Part shown: in pieces, positions 26,805 to 36,212 of the stretch
Position numbering within the stretch: position 1 is the first letter of the stretch
Layout: every line of letters begins with the position of its first letter
Assembly: GCA_030830785.1 (NCBI GenBank)
Contig: JAURMI010000013.1
Location: forward strand, 62,001-126,000
Source of the DNA: Crocinitomicaceae bacterium
Lineage (GTDB): Bacteria > Bacteroidota > Bacteroidia > Flavobacteriales_D > Crocinitomicaceae
Direction: 5' to 3'
Length of the DNA stretch: 64,000 bases
Notes under the pieces: generated by a model
Database searches by the model: none
Told to the model about the DNA's origin: nothing
Seen by the model: the letters and a program-made list of their open reading frames with translations, nothing else
Program-made: the position numbers and the translations under genes

Positions 26805-28355
26805 TTATAACTTTTGAAATCTAACTAATTGATTAAATTGGCCCGATTTAATCATATAGAAGTATGTACCGGAGCTAAGATTTTGAACCTCAAAACTCAG
26901 ATTTTGCTCAGACGCAGTTAATTGCTTATCCAATACCTTATAAAGCATTTTTCCAACGCTATCCAATAGGTAAATTTCATAGTGTTCGTTTCTTGCGTTA
27001 AACCGCAACTGATGTTGGCCTAAACTTGGATTGGGATAAACCAGTGCATTTAACGCGCCGCTAGGCTCGGATTCAACAATAGAATTGGTACAACCCTGCA
27101 AAATATCATAATAAGTTATATTCTGTTCGAATAATCCTTGTATTACATTGGGGTCGACTTCAAACCAATCTTTTAGAATGCTGGCATAAATATCTCTAAA
27201 ATCAATCTGCATTGAAACACCAGCCTGATTATTGACTTGATCGGGAATGATTGGATTGTTTCCAATAATACCGTTGCTTATACAAGATCCGAACATGAGA
27301 AGCGGAGCGGCATCGCCGTGGTCAGTTCCCATGCTTCCATTGCTCGCAATTTGCCTGCCAAATTCAGAAAATGTAAATCCTGCAACGCGCTGCTCAAGCC
27401 CCATAAGCTGCAAATCATCTTGAAAGGCATGCACTGCATCAGAAATACGTTGTAGTAAGTTCGCATGTACTCCTTCACTAAGATTATTTTGATCCACTTG
27501 ACCATCATGCGTATCAAATCCACCCACATTCAAAATATAGACTTTCGTTTTCAAACCACCCGAGATCATTTGAGCAATATATTTCAATTGAACGGCCAAA
27601 GAATTATTCGGGTCGTACAAATTTGACAATGAATTACCTGAACTAGCAGCATTGCTTATTTGCTGACCATATTCATTGGTTTGATTAATTAAAGTAGAAA
27701 TGTATTCAATCTGCCCACCATAGTATGTTCCGTCATTGGTAACCGAAGTGAGTAACAAATTGGAAGCATTAAAAGGATTTGAAACGGTATGGCTAAAATT
27801 TCCCATCAACCCCTGACACGTTGTGGATACCTCTGAACCGAGTGAAATAGCAAAAGGATCCGGGAAATCTACATTGGGATAATCATCTGGAAAATTTGGA
27901 AATTCGCTATCGAAATATCGCCCTAACCAACCACTAGTCTGGTTAATGTCTAAAGCGCCGGTTGTCCAGATGTCCATTGACCTAAAATGAGACCTATTTG
28001 GCTCTGGATAACCCACGTTTTGAATTACACTTAACTTACCTTCATTGAATAGCGTTTGAAGTCCTGTCATTTTCGGGTGCAAACCTACACTTGAGCTAAG
28101 CGGTAAAATTTGATTTTCTGGAATTAAAATATTGGCGCGCTGAACAAGTAATTCTGCATATTGATCTGTAGGAAAAACCATATTCAAGCCATCGTTTCCG
28201 CCATTCATTCTTATTATAATCAAAACTTTATCCTCTGCATTTTTTGGCACATCAAACAATTTTTTCGATATGGCCTGCATCGAAAGCCCATTTTGAACAA
28301 AGGGTAAAGAAAGACTGGCTAAGGCGCCTTTTTGGAGGAAGGATCTTCTTTTCAT
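26805..28355 (-). CDS. DUF1501 protein with Tat-like signal and T9SS C-terminal sorting domain
   Basis: A 516-residue protein. The N-terminus MKRRSFLQKGALASLSLPF is a twin-arginine-type signal (RRxFLxK). The DUF1501 core, related to the sulfatase/alkaline phosphatase fold, shows RMNGGNDGLNM, NVGGFDTHDGQ, FSEFGRQ and TDHGDA, with conserved Asp/His likely to bind metal. The last 75 residues, from VYPNPSLGQHQLRF to YFYMIKSGQFNQLVRFQKL, are a T9SS type A sorting domain that directs passage across the outer membrane. The ATG overlaps the DUF1800 stop (TAATG), so expression is coupled. The enzymatic activity of DUF1501 proteins is unknown. Confidence 0.87.
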   Translation of the reverse strand: MKRRSFLQKGALASLSLPFVQNGLSMQAISKKLFDVPKNAEDKVLIIIRMNGGNDGLNMVFPTDQYAELLVQRANILIPENQILPLSSSVGLHPKMTGLQTLFNEGKLSVIQNVGYPEPNRSHFRSMDIWTTGALDINQTSGWLGRYFDSEFPNFPDDYPNVDFPDPFAISLGSEVSTTCQGLMGNFSHTVSNPFNASNLLLTSVTNDGTYYGGQIEYISTLINQTNEYGQQISNAASSGNSLSNLYDPNNSLAVQLKYIAQMISGGLKTKVYILNVGGFDTHDGQVDQNNLSEGVHANLLQRISDAVHAFQDDLQLMGLEQRVAGFTFSEFGRQIASNGSMGTDHGDAAPLLMFGSCISNGIIGNNPIIPDQVNNQAGVSMQIDFRDIYASILKDWFEVDPNVIQGLFEQNITYYDILQGCTNSIVESEPSGALNALVYPNPSLGQHQLRFNARNEHYEIYLLDSVGKMLYKVLDKQLTASEQNLSFEVQNLSSGTYFYMIKSGQFNQLVRFQKL

Positions 28356-29929
28356 TAACAAACGTGAAATTGTGGCATTTTAAACATTACGTTCAGCACG
28401 GCCTGCATTCGCGATTCAACCGGAACATAAAAAACTGGATTTGTTGGGTCCGCTAAGTATTCATTGTATTGAATAGTCCACTCAAAATCGGGCAAGCCAT
28501 TGGTCAATATATCTTTAATTAAAAGTTTATCTGCAGCGGGTATATCTTTTGGAAAAAATATCAAACAAAGATCATCAATAACTTGTGCAGCGACAGATGG
28601 AGCGGACAAGCCATTTAATAAATCAACGACTTGAATTTTAAATTGATTTCCATTAACATTAAATGCATTTGAAGTCAAAATATTGGCAACGTCAAAACGC
28701 TTTTTTATGTACGTTGAATTTATCCAAAGCCTATAAAAGGCAGGTGCTTGGTAATAGGCGGTCCAGCCTGCAACACTTGGTGGTGCAGCATAGGTTTGTC
28801 CCATTTGATCTGCTAAACCATACATCGATAAATAAATCTGATAGGTTGTCTGCAAATCAAAGTTTGCAAATGTGTCAGAGGTATTGAGCATGGCCATGAG
28901 CATTTCAATTGGCGATCGAATAATTGCACCTCGAACCTCCATATCGAAAAAATGTTCGCTGGATAATAACTCTTGTAAAACAGGTGCAATTTCATAGTTG
29001 TTAGCTGCAAAGGTAAGCGCCATATCTGCAATGATATTCTGCTCTACCCAAGGGGTGATTTCATAATTAACAAAATACCTATACAATTTTCTACATAAAT
29101 ATGTGGCCGTATCAGCTTGATTGAAAACAACATCAATATAATCGGCATATTCATTTGCACCAGCAGCGCTAATGGTTTGATTTGAAAAATGATAGGATAG
29201 AATTTTTGTTGTGTTATCATGTAAATTTGGCATAAATTGACTACTAACCTGAGTGAGGGTATCGCTACGCACACCTTGAACCTTGTAACCGGTAAAAATT
29301 TTTGCAGCACAGGCAACATCTTGTTCAGTGAAGGTACTGTAATCGCCGGCCGCCAGTTGAGTGCCTTTACCAACTGTAAATAATTCTAGCAATTCGCGAC
29401 CATAATTTTCATTAGGAGAAAAAACCGTATTCGATGATCCGTTTAAGAATAACAACATACAAGGATCTATAGTTACATCCTTTACCAATTGCTTAACATT
29501 ACCCAAAGAATGCTGTCTCAATAATTCTAAATATTGATACATAGCGCGTGCATCTCCTGAGGTAGTTACACCAAAGTGATTTTGCCAAAAAAACAACATT
29601 TTCTCAGTCAAACTCAAACTCTCTTGGTTTAAATTTTTAGCTATCCAAGCACCCAAGGATTTCATGCGTGCCCCTTCGGTTTGTTGGTTTGCTGTAGTGT
29701 CTTGAGGATATACAGCTGCAACCCAAGTTTCTCCTAAATTGACAATTTGTTCAGCAGCGTCATAAGCAAGAGGTGGATCAATCACAGAAGGAATGAACAG
29801 GTCAATAAGTGTTTGAGATAATCCGTTATTGACGGCATTTTGAATATCTTGAAAAGTGGCACCAAAAGTACTTCTTCTAAGTAGATGAGCAGCTTCAGCT
29901 GCAGTCCAAGGGCCAGAATAAGGAGTCAT
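28355..29929 (-). CDS. DUF1800 family protein
   Basis: A 524-residue protein of DUF1800, recognised by WTAAEAAHLLRRSTFGAT at the N-terminus, MLFFWQNHFGV, and ENYGRELLELFTVG. DUF1800 genes are found next to DUF1501 genes in many bacteria; the function of the pair is not known. It has neither a recognisable signal peptide nor a T9SS sorting domain. The frame opens 16 codons further upstream, but that extension has no signal peptide either, and the family begins at ATG 29929. It is the first gene of the pair and overlaps DUF1501 by one base. Confidence 0.85.
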   Translation of the reverse strand: MTPYSGPWTAAEAAHLLRRSTFGATFQDIQNAVNNGLSQTLIDLFIPSVIDPPLAYDAAEQIVNLGETWVAAVYPQDTTANQQTEGARMKSLGAWIAKNLNQESLSLTEKMLFFWQNHFGVTTSGDARAMYQYLELLRQHSLGNVKQLVKDVTIDPCMLLFLNGSSNTVFSPNENYGRELLELFTVGKGTQLAAGDYSTFTEQDVACAAKIFTGYKVQGVRSDTLTQVSSQFMPNLHDNTTKILSYHFSNQTISAAGANEYADYIDVVFNQADTATYLCRKLYRYFVNYEITPWVEQNIIADMALTFAANNYEIAPVLQELLSSEHFFDMEVRGAIIRSPIEMLMAMLNTSDTFANFDLQTTYQIYLSMYGLADQMGQTYAAPPSVAGWTAYYQAPAFYRLWINSTYIKKRFDVANILTSNAFNVNGNQFKIQVVDLLNGLSAPSVAAQVIDDLCLIFFPKDIPAADKLLIKDILTNGLPDFEWTIQYNEYLADPTNPVFYVPVESRMQAVLNVMFKMPQFHVC

Positions 29930-30049
29930 TGGCAATGAATTTAGGCACAAATTACATTTTTTTCTTCCTACAAGCAACCCTAAACAATAAAAATCGTTTC
30001 AATTAAATTATATTTAATATAAATTTGCCTACCTATTAACCTACAAGAT

Positions 30050-32776
30050 ATGTTCAAGAAGATTCTCTTCACACTACTATTAATTTCATCATTTCAAATT
30101 CAGGCCCAACAGTCTGTCACCTTCAATTATACCGGTGCAATTCAAACCTGGACAGTTCCACCTTGTGTTTACAATATTCAAGTTGATGTTCGCGGTGCAA
30201 AAGGAGGTGGCGTATTAGCGACGCCTTTTGTAGGATCTGGTCAAGGAGGTAATGGAGCTAGGGTACAGCACCCAAGTATCGCTGTAACACCTGGCCAGGT
30301 GCTTGAAATAAGAGTTGGAGGAAACCCTACTGGCCCAACTGGCGGCTGGAATGGTGGTGGCAATGGGCACGCTTGTACATCTAATGCACAGTATGAATCT
30401 AAAGGCGGCGGTGGTGCATCGGATATTCGCGTATCGCCATTTGCCATGAATAACCGCATCGTTGTTGCCGGTGGAGGCGGTGGAAGAGCTGGAGGCTCAG
30501 GTCAGACAAACTATCAAGCAACGGCTGGTCAAGGTGGTTGTGCAACTGGACAAAATGGTACAGGTTCGCCATTCACAGGCACTGGTGGAGCAGGCGGAAC
30601 ACAAATTGCCGGAGGAAATGGCGGCCCACCTTGGGGTGGAGGTCAACCTGGCTTTGTTGGTACTATTGGTCAAGGAGGTAATGGAGGTTTTTACGTCACG
30701 GCATCTGGCGGCGGTGGCGGCGGTGGCTATTTTGGCGGTGGCGGTGGCGGTGCAGACAATTGTTGTGCTGGTGCCAATGGTGGCGGCGGTGGCGGCGGTG
30801 GTTCTAGTTACTATCCTGCTGGAGGCACATGTACGCAAGGTTTTCAGACGGGTCACGGCCAAGTGGTAATTACTTATACTGCTGGTTCAACTATGATTAC
30901 CGTAGCCAACAATGGGCCTTATTGTGTAGGCGATCAAATAGATTTAACAGCCACAACGGGTGCACCTGCATACACTTGGACTGGTCCAAATAGTTTTAAT
31001 TCTACGCTTCAAAACCCTTCGATACCGAATGCTACAGCGGCAATGGCTGGAACCTATACAGTAACATATGATGCTGGTGGATGTATTTCCACTGCAACAA
31101 CGAATGTTGTAGTCAATACCCCAACGCTTCCTACTTTTAATCAAATCAATCCGATTTGTCAGGATGCAACGCCTCCAAATTTACCCACTTTTTCCACAAA
31201 TAATCCTTCAATTGCAGGTACATGGAATCCTTCTGTAATCAATACAACTGTTGCTGGAACGAGCACCTATACTTTTACTCCTAATGCGGGAATTTGTGCT
31301 ACGCAAAACACGATGGATATCATTATTGTTGCCAATGAGCAAGCCACCTTCAATCAAATTCCAGATTTGTGTATTAACGACGTAGCGCCGGCATTTTCAA
31401 ATACTTCGACGAATACTTATCCCTATACAGGTACTTGGTCGCCGGCAACGATTAGTACGGCCAATGCCGGTACTTTTACTTACACCTTTACACCAAATCC
31501 TGGTGAATGTGCCTTTCCTGCAACCATGGATATTGTTATTCATGCATTGACTACTCCACAATTTAATCCAATGGGGCAAATCTGTCAGTACATGACCAAT
31601 GTAGTAATTCCATCAACAGCCATTAACACAAGTAGCTATTTAGGAGGTCCACTCATTACGGGAGCATGGAATAGCCCAACGGTGAATACAGCAGCACCTG
31701 GAACCGTTAATTATACATTTACACCAGATCCAAATCAATGTGCCTCACCTGTCACGATTCCAATTACGGTTGATCCTCTCATTGTACCGCAATTCACGCA
31801 AATTGCACAATTATGTCAGGATGATGCCAATCCTATTTTTCCAACAACATCCAACAATGTACCGGGCATTACCGGATCTTGGAGTCCACCAAACATTGAC
31901 ACTTCAATTCCGAGTATAACGGTGCACACCTTTTACCCAGATCCTGGGCAATGTGGGGATACAGTAGACATGACCATTACAATTGTTCCTGCCGTTCCAC
32001 CTGTTTTTGTTGCAGATACGCTATCTGGGTGCAACCCATTATTAGTAAATCTAAGTACAATTGGAGCTGTACAAGGAGCAGTTTATACTTGGTATTGGGG
32101 AGGCAATCCAATTGGTCAGGGTAGCAATTTGTCCTACACCTTCGATGCAAGTGGATATCATGATATCACCTTGGAATATAATTTATTGGGTTGTATCGAA
32201 ACAACTACATACAATGATTATATCTACATGGAAAGTTATCCAAGTGCCTCTTTCGCTGCCCTACCAGGAGCCTTAACAGAAGGTACCATGCCAATTCAGT
32301 TTGTCAATAATACTGTTGGTGCAATAAATTATGTATGGGATTTTGATGACAACACCACAAGTACTGAAGAAAATCCAAATCATATGTATGTAGGGGTAAC
32401 TGAGAATTTATTAGTTACGCTTACTGCCTATACCTCACTTGGTTGCTCCGATGAGTATCAATTGAACTTACCAGTTATAGCAGAACCAATCTATTATGTG
32501 CCCAATACCTTCACTCCAGATGAGGATGAGCACAACCAAACATGGCAAGCTATTTTCACAACAGGTTTTGATCCGCATTCTTTCCATTTAGCAGTATTTG
32601 ATAGATGGGGCGAAATCATCTGGGAAACCTATGATGCAACACAGGCATGGGATGGAACTTACGGCCAAGAAGGCAAAAAAGCACCAACTGGCATGTATAC
32701 GTGGAAGTTACATTTTGAGACCAAAGAAAATGACTATCGTAAAATAGTCACTGGGCACTTAAATCTAATTAGATAA
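30050..32776 (+). CDS. Secreted glycine-rich modular protein with gliding-type (type B) T9SS sorting domain
   Basis: A 908-residue cell-surface or secreted protein. Order: signal peptide (1-21, ending QIQAQ); a glycine-rich domain with Gly runs (about 40-275); an Ig/PKD-like linker (about 285-355); four tandem repeats of about 70-77 residues starting at residues 361, 431, 502 and 579, each with a C near position 10, a GxW and a TFxPxxxxC motif; two PKD-like domains (about 655-815, the second with YVWDFDDNT); and a C-terminal CHU_C / gliding-motility-associated domain (about 818-908, NTFTPDEDEHN ... FDRWGEIIW). The last is a type B T9SS signal. A TAAATTTG box is at 30020-30027. The role is probably adhesion or matrix; no enzyme motif. 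Confidence 0.88.
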   Translation: MFKKILFTLLLISSFQIQAQQSVTFNYTGAIQTWTVPPCVYNIQVDVRGAKGGGVLATPFVGSGQGGNGARVQHPSIAVTPGQVLEIRVGGNPTGPTGGWNGGGNGHACTSNAQYESKGGGGASDIRVSPFAMNNRIVVAGGGGGRAGGSGQTNYQATAGQGGCATGQNGTGSPFTGTGGAGGTQIAGGNGGPPWGGGQPGFVGTIGQGGNGGFYVTASGGGGGGGYFGGGGGGADNCCAGANGGGGGGGGSSYYPAGGTCTQGFQTGHGQVVITYTAGSTMITVANNGPYCVGDQIDLTATTGAPAYTWTGPNSFNSTLQNPSIPNATAAMAGTYTVTYDAGGCISTATTNVVVNTPTLPTFNQINPICQDATPPNLPTFSTNNPSIAGTWNPSVINTTVAGTSTYTFTPNAGICATQNTMDIIIVANEQATFNQIPDLCINDVAPAFSNTSTNTYPYTGTWSPATISTANAGTFTYTFTPNPGECAFPATMDIVIHALTTPQFNPMGQICQYMTNVVIPSTAINTSSYLGGPLITGAWNSPTVNTAAPGTVNYTFTPDPNQCASPVTIPITVDPLIVPQFTQIAQLCQDDANPIFPTTSNNVPGITGSWSPPNIDTSIPSITVHTFYPDPGQCGDTVDMTITIVPAVPPVFVADTLSGCNPLLVNLSTIGAVQGAVYTWYWGGNPIGQGSNLSYTFDASGYHDITLEYNLLGCIETTTYNDYIYMESYPSASFAALPGALTEGTMPIQFVNNTVGAINYVWDFDDNTTSTEENPNHMYVGVTENLLVTLTAYTSLGCSDEYQLNLPVIAEPIYYVPNTFTPDEDEHNQTWQAIFTTGFDPHSFHLAVFDRWGEIIWETYDATQAWDGTYGQEGKKAPTGMYTWKLHFETKENDYRKIVTGHLNLIR
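30390..30815 (+). repeat. Glycine-codon low-complexity tract
   Basis: Inside the preceding gene, GGC/GGT/GGA triplets cluster, with runs of six to nine consecutive Gly codons near 30705-30750 and 30778-30802. Local GC is far above the surrounding sequence. Such triplet tracts can change length by slippage without losing frame. Confidence 0.75.
31130..32000 (+). repeat. Four tandem protein-domain repeats
   Basis: Repeat units begin at about 31130, 31340, 31553 and 31784. Each encodes xxFxQIxxxCQD..., then GxW(N/S)P..I/V and YTFTPxPxxC. DNA identity between units is moderate, so they are diverged duplications rather than recent copies. Confidence 0.75.
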
Positions 32777-32792
32777 AGCCCAAACTCTTATC

Positions 32793-32822
32793 AAAAAAAA
32801 GCGAGCCTAGCTCGCTTTTTTT
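32793..32822. terminator. Bidirectional intrinsic terminator
   Basis: An inverted repeat of about 12 bp: A-run plus GCGAGC, loop CTA, then GCTCGC plus T-run (32801-32806 with 32810-32815 as the GC core). Both strands have a T tail, so it serves the T9SS protein gene on plus and der on minus. Confidence 0.9.
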
Positions 32823-32838
32823 ATGTGATTGGACATCC

Positions 32839-34149
32839 TTATTTCTTGCGAAAGAAAATACGCAACGGGACCCCCTCAAAATCAAAACGTTCTCTCAATC
32901 GGTTTTCCAAAAACCGCTTGTATGAATCATTGAGATACTGGGGCAAATTACAGAAAAACGCAAAGGATGGTGCATGCGTTGGCAATTGAGTGACAAACTT
33001 TATTCTAATATACTTTCCTTTAACTGCCGGAGGAGGCGTTTGGGCAATTATATCGAGCATAACCTCATTGAGTTCATGAGTTGGAATCTTCTTAGTCCTA
33101 TTTTCATAAACGCGCAAAGCCGTTTCTAGCGATCGATGAATGCGCTGTTTTTCTATTGCAGAGGTAAAAATTATTGGCACATCATTGAAAGGTGCTAGTT
33201 GCTCGCGCAATTCAGCTTCAAATTTAATCATCGTATTTTGGTCTTTTTCAATGAGATCCCATTTATTGACCAAAACCACTACACCCTTAGCATTTTTCTC
33301 AATCATGTAGTAAATACTCAAATCTTGCTTTTGAATACCTTCTGAAGCATCTATCATAAAAAGACAAACATCTGAATTTTCAATGGTCCGAACTGAACGC
33401 AAAACCGAATAATATTCTATGTCTTCAGTTACCTTAGCTTTTTTTCGAATTCCAGCGGTATCGATGAGTAAAAAATCAAAACCAAAGGATTTATAACGGG
33501 TATGGATGGCATCTCGGGTTGTACCAGAAATATCAGTAACAATGTTTCTTTCTTGACCTGTAAGCGCATTTACCATCGATGACTTCCCAACATTTGGGCG
33601 CCCAACTATTGCGAGACGTGGTAGATTTTCTTGTTCCAGTATGGAATCATCCTCCTTATTAAAGAATTTAATTATTTCATCCAAGATTTCTCCTGTTCCA
33701 CTGCCATTGGTTGCACTCAAGTCAAAAACATTTCCCAATCCAAATGCGTAAAATTCAGATGATAATCCTAAACGCTCCGTATTGTCTACCTTATTGGCTG
33801 CAATGATTACAGGCTTTTTGCTTTTTCTCAATAATTGAGCAACAATTTGATCCATTTCAACAATACCTGTCATTACGTCAACCATAAAAACAATAACCGT
33901 TGCTTCCTCTATCGCTATTTGTACTTGTTTTCTAATTTCCGATTCAAAGATGTCTTCTTTTGTCGTGGCATAACCTCCGGTATCAATAACCGAAAATTGA
34001 AAGCCATTCCATTCACCTTTCCCATAAATGCGATCTCGAGTGACGCCGCTCACTTCTTTTACGATAGCATCACGCGATTCTGTTAGCCGATTAAACAAGG
34101 TTGACTTTCCTACATTGGGTCGTCCGACAATGGCAACTATATTACTCAT
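32839..34149 (-). CDS. der: Ribosome biogenesis GTPase Der (EngA)
   Basis: A 436-residue protein with the unique double GTPase arrangement. G-domain 1 has [17 protein letters not shown] and NKVD; G-domain 2 has [17 protein letters not shown] and NKWD; the C-terminus is the KH-like domain. Der is essential for 50S maturation. It starts 9 bases after the era stop, so era and der form one minus-strand operon. Confidence 0.97.
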   Translation of the reverse strand: MSNIVAIVGRPNVGKSTLFNRLTESRDAIVKEVSGVTRDRIYGKGEWNGFQFSVIDTGGYATTKEDIFESEIRKQVQIAIEEATVIVFMVDVMTGIVEMDQIVAQLLRKSKKPVIIAANKVDNTERLGLSSEFYAFGLGNVFDLSATNGSGTGEILDEIIKFFNKEDDSILEQENLPRLAIVGRPNVGKSSMVNALTGQERNIVTDISGTTRDAIHTRYKSFGFDFLLIDTAGIRKKAKVTEDIEYYSVLRSVRTIENSDVCLFMIDASEGIQKQDLSIYYMIEKNAKGVVVLVNKWDLIEKDQNTMIKFEAELREQLAPFNDVPIIFTSAIEKQRIHRSLETALRVYENRTKKIPTHELNEVMLDIIAQTPPPAVKGKYIRIKFVTQLPTHAPSFAFFCNLPQYLNDSYKRFLENRLRERFDFEGVPLRIFFRKK

Positions 34150-34158
34150 ATTCTGTGC

Positions 34159-35034
34159 TTAATATCCGTATTTCTTAAGTTTAGCATCTGAATGGCGCCA
34201 ATCTTTGTCCACTTTAACATAGTTTTCTAAAAAAACTTTAGATTCAAGGAATTTTTCCATGTCAATTCTGGCCTCGCGACCTATTCTTTTAAGCATTTCT
34301 CCACCTCTACCAATGATAATTCCTCTTTGAGAATCGCGTTCTACAATAATATTTGCTCTTATGCGTATAAGCCCTGGCTCTTCATTGTAAGCTTCAATTT
34401 CCACTTGAGTACTGTAAGGAATTTCTTTTTGACAGTGAATAAAAATTTTTTCTCGAATAATTTCTGAAATAAAAAATCTCATCGGCCGATCAGATAATTC
34501 CTCTTTATCGTAATACGGAGGACTTTCAGGGATAAGCCTAAGAATTTCTTCCCAGACAGCATCGATATTGAAATTATGTAAGGCAGAAACTGCAAATATT
34601 TTGGCCATTGGGAGTTTTGTTTGCCAATAGTCAACACGTTCCATGACCTTGGCTTGGTCTGATTGGTCAATTTTATTAATTAAACAAAAGACCGGTACCT
34701 TTAAGCGCTGAATTCTTGAAAGGGTTTCTTTATGATTCATTTCATTTTCATGCGTATCGGTCATAAAGATCAACACATCGGCATCTTGAATTGAGGAGTT
34801 GACGTATTCCATCATGTTTTCGTGCAGTTTGTATGCTGCATTGACCACCCCTGGTGTATCGGAAAATACGATTTGATAATTTTCATCATTAACAATTCCC
34901 AATATTCGATGACGCGTAGTCTGGGCCTTGGAAGTCACAATGGAAAGTTTCTCCCCTACCAATTGATTCATCAATGTTGATTTGCCAACATTTGGTGATC
35001 CTACGATATTAACAAAGCCAGATTTGTGCGCCAT
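34159..35034 (-). CDS. era: GTPase Era
   Basis: A 291-residue GTPase with P-loop [20 protein letters not shown] and a C-terminal type II KH domain (GRGGEMLKRIGREARIDME). Era binds the 3' end of 16S rRNA and aids 30S assembly. TACTTTTG lies on this strand at 35057-35050, 16 bases before the ATG. It is the first gene of the era-der operon. Confidence 0.97.
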   Translation of the reverse strand: MAHKSGFVNIVGSPNVGKSTLMNQLVGEKLSIVTSKAQTTRHRILGIVNDENYQIVFSDTPGVVNAAYKLHENMMEYVNSSIQDADVLIFMTDTHENEMNHKETLSRIQRLKVPVFCLINKIDQSDQAKVMERVDYWQTKLPMAKIFAVSALHNFNIDAVWEEILRLIPESPPYYDKEELSDRPMRFFISEIIREKIFIHCQKEIPYSTQVEIEAYNEEPGLIRIRANIIVERDSQRGIIIGRGGEMLKRIGREARIDMEKFLESKVFLENYVKVDKDWRHSDAKLKKYGY

Positions 35035-35164
35035 TACCCTTTAAAAATGCAAAAGTACAATTATTTGACGGGATGCTTCCCATGCTAAACAATGACAGCA
35101 ACTCAAAAATTTTATAATTTCGTTATTGAAACCACCTTTTAAATAACAAAAGCGAATTTACCAA

Positions 35165-36202
35165 GTGAAACCACTTAAGTACTTACTGGTCTTTTTACTT
35201 CCAATCAGCGTGGGAATTTCCTTTAATACCACTGGTTGGATGAGTTATCTTCCGCTATATATTTTTTTTGGTATCGTACCTTTTTTAGAATTGATAATTC
35301 CCAAAAAATGGAATACCAACCAAGCCAGTGAACAATCCCTAAACGCTCACAGTTTCTTTTACAACGCATTGTTGTATGTATTGGTTGTAGTGCAATGGTT
35401 TTTTGTTTTTGCCTTTATTATAAAGTATGATCAACATGTGGATTCCCTTACTTGGTGGGGGCGCGCCATCTCAATGGGAATAATGTGTGGAGTAATTGGC
35501 ATCAATGTCGGGCATGAATTAGGCCATCGAAAAAATAAGTACGAACGTTTTTTAGGTGAACTACTCTTATTGAGCTCTTTAGAGAATCATTTTCTACCTT
35601 ATCATAATCGCGGACATCACACCAATGTAGCAACCCCACAAGATCCTGCTAGCGCTCGAAAAAATGAAACTGTATTTGCATTTTGGTTCCGTTCACAGAT
35701 TGGGAGTTATTTTCAAGCTTGGCAAATCGAGATAAATCGAATGCTCATCATGGGCAAGTCTAAATTCTCATTACATAACAAAATGCTCGTATATAGTGCT
35801 ACTCACTTGTTTCTCCTATTTGGAATCTATTGGTATTTCGAAATAGCCTCCTTGGTCTCTTTTTTAGTTGCCGCCCTCATTGGAATCCTGCTCTTAGAAA
35901 CAGTAAATTATATAGAGCATTACGGATTATTGCGAAAATTAAACGAAAATGGTCGCTATGAACACGTTAAGGGAAAACATTCATGGAATAGCAATCATCT
36001 ATTAGGAAGACTAATCCTTTTTGAATTAAGCCGACATAGCGAGCATCATTTTAAACCAGATAAAGTCTATCAACTCCTTAGTTCAAGGCCAGAGGTCCCT
36101 ACCATGCCCACGGGTTATCCAGGCATGATGCTACTTTCAATAATTCCACCCTTATTTTTTAAAATTATGAATCCAAAAGTGGAAAATGTGACCAATAGCT
36201 AA
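35165..36202 (+). CDS. alkB: AlkB-type alkane 1-monooxygenase / fatty-acid-desaturase superfamily hydroxylase
   Basis: A 345-residue integral membrane di-iron enzyme. Histidine boxes are HELGHR (H117, H121), HNRGHHTN (H147, H151, H152) and RHSEHHFKPDK (H291, H294, H295), plus EHYG (H252), the AlkB/XylM HYG motif. Four to six membrane segments surround them. AlkB oxidises the terminal carbon of medium-chain alkanes using rubredoxin as electron donor; no rubredoxin or alkane regulator is nearby, so the natural substrate may be another hydrophobic chain. The start is GTG at 35165, since the next ATG would remove the first membrane segment. Confidence 0.85.
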   Translation: MKPLKYLLVFLLPISVGISFNTTGWMSYLPLYIFFGIVPFLELIIPKKWNTNQASEQSLNAHSFFYNALLYVLVVVQWFFVFAFIIKYDQHVDSLTWWGRAISMGIMCGVIGINVGHELGHRKNKYERFLGELLLLSSLENHFLPYHNRGHHTNVATPQDPASARKNETVFAFWFRSQIGSYFQAWQIEINRMLIMGKSKFSLHNKMLVYSATHLFLLFGIYWYFEIASLVSFLVAALIGILLLETVNYIEHYGLLRKLNENGRYEHVKGKHSWNSNHLLGRLILFELSRHSEHHFKPDKVYQLLSSRPEVPTMPTGYPGMMLLSIIPPLFFKIMNPKVENVTNS

Positions 36203-36212
36203 AATAAAGTGC

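Noticed and set aside
30462..30869. Long alternative frames in the glycine-rich tract
   Set aside because: Repetitive GGN codons remove stops in all frames; only the plus frame from 30050 has a signal peptide and a T9SS domain.
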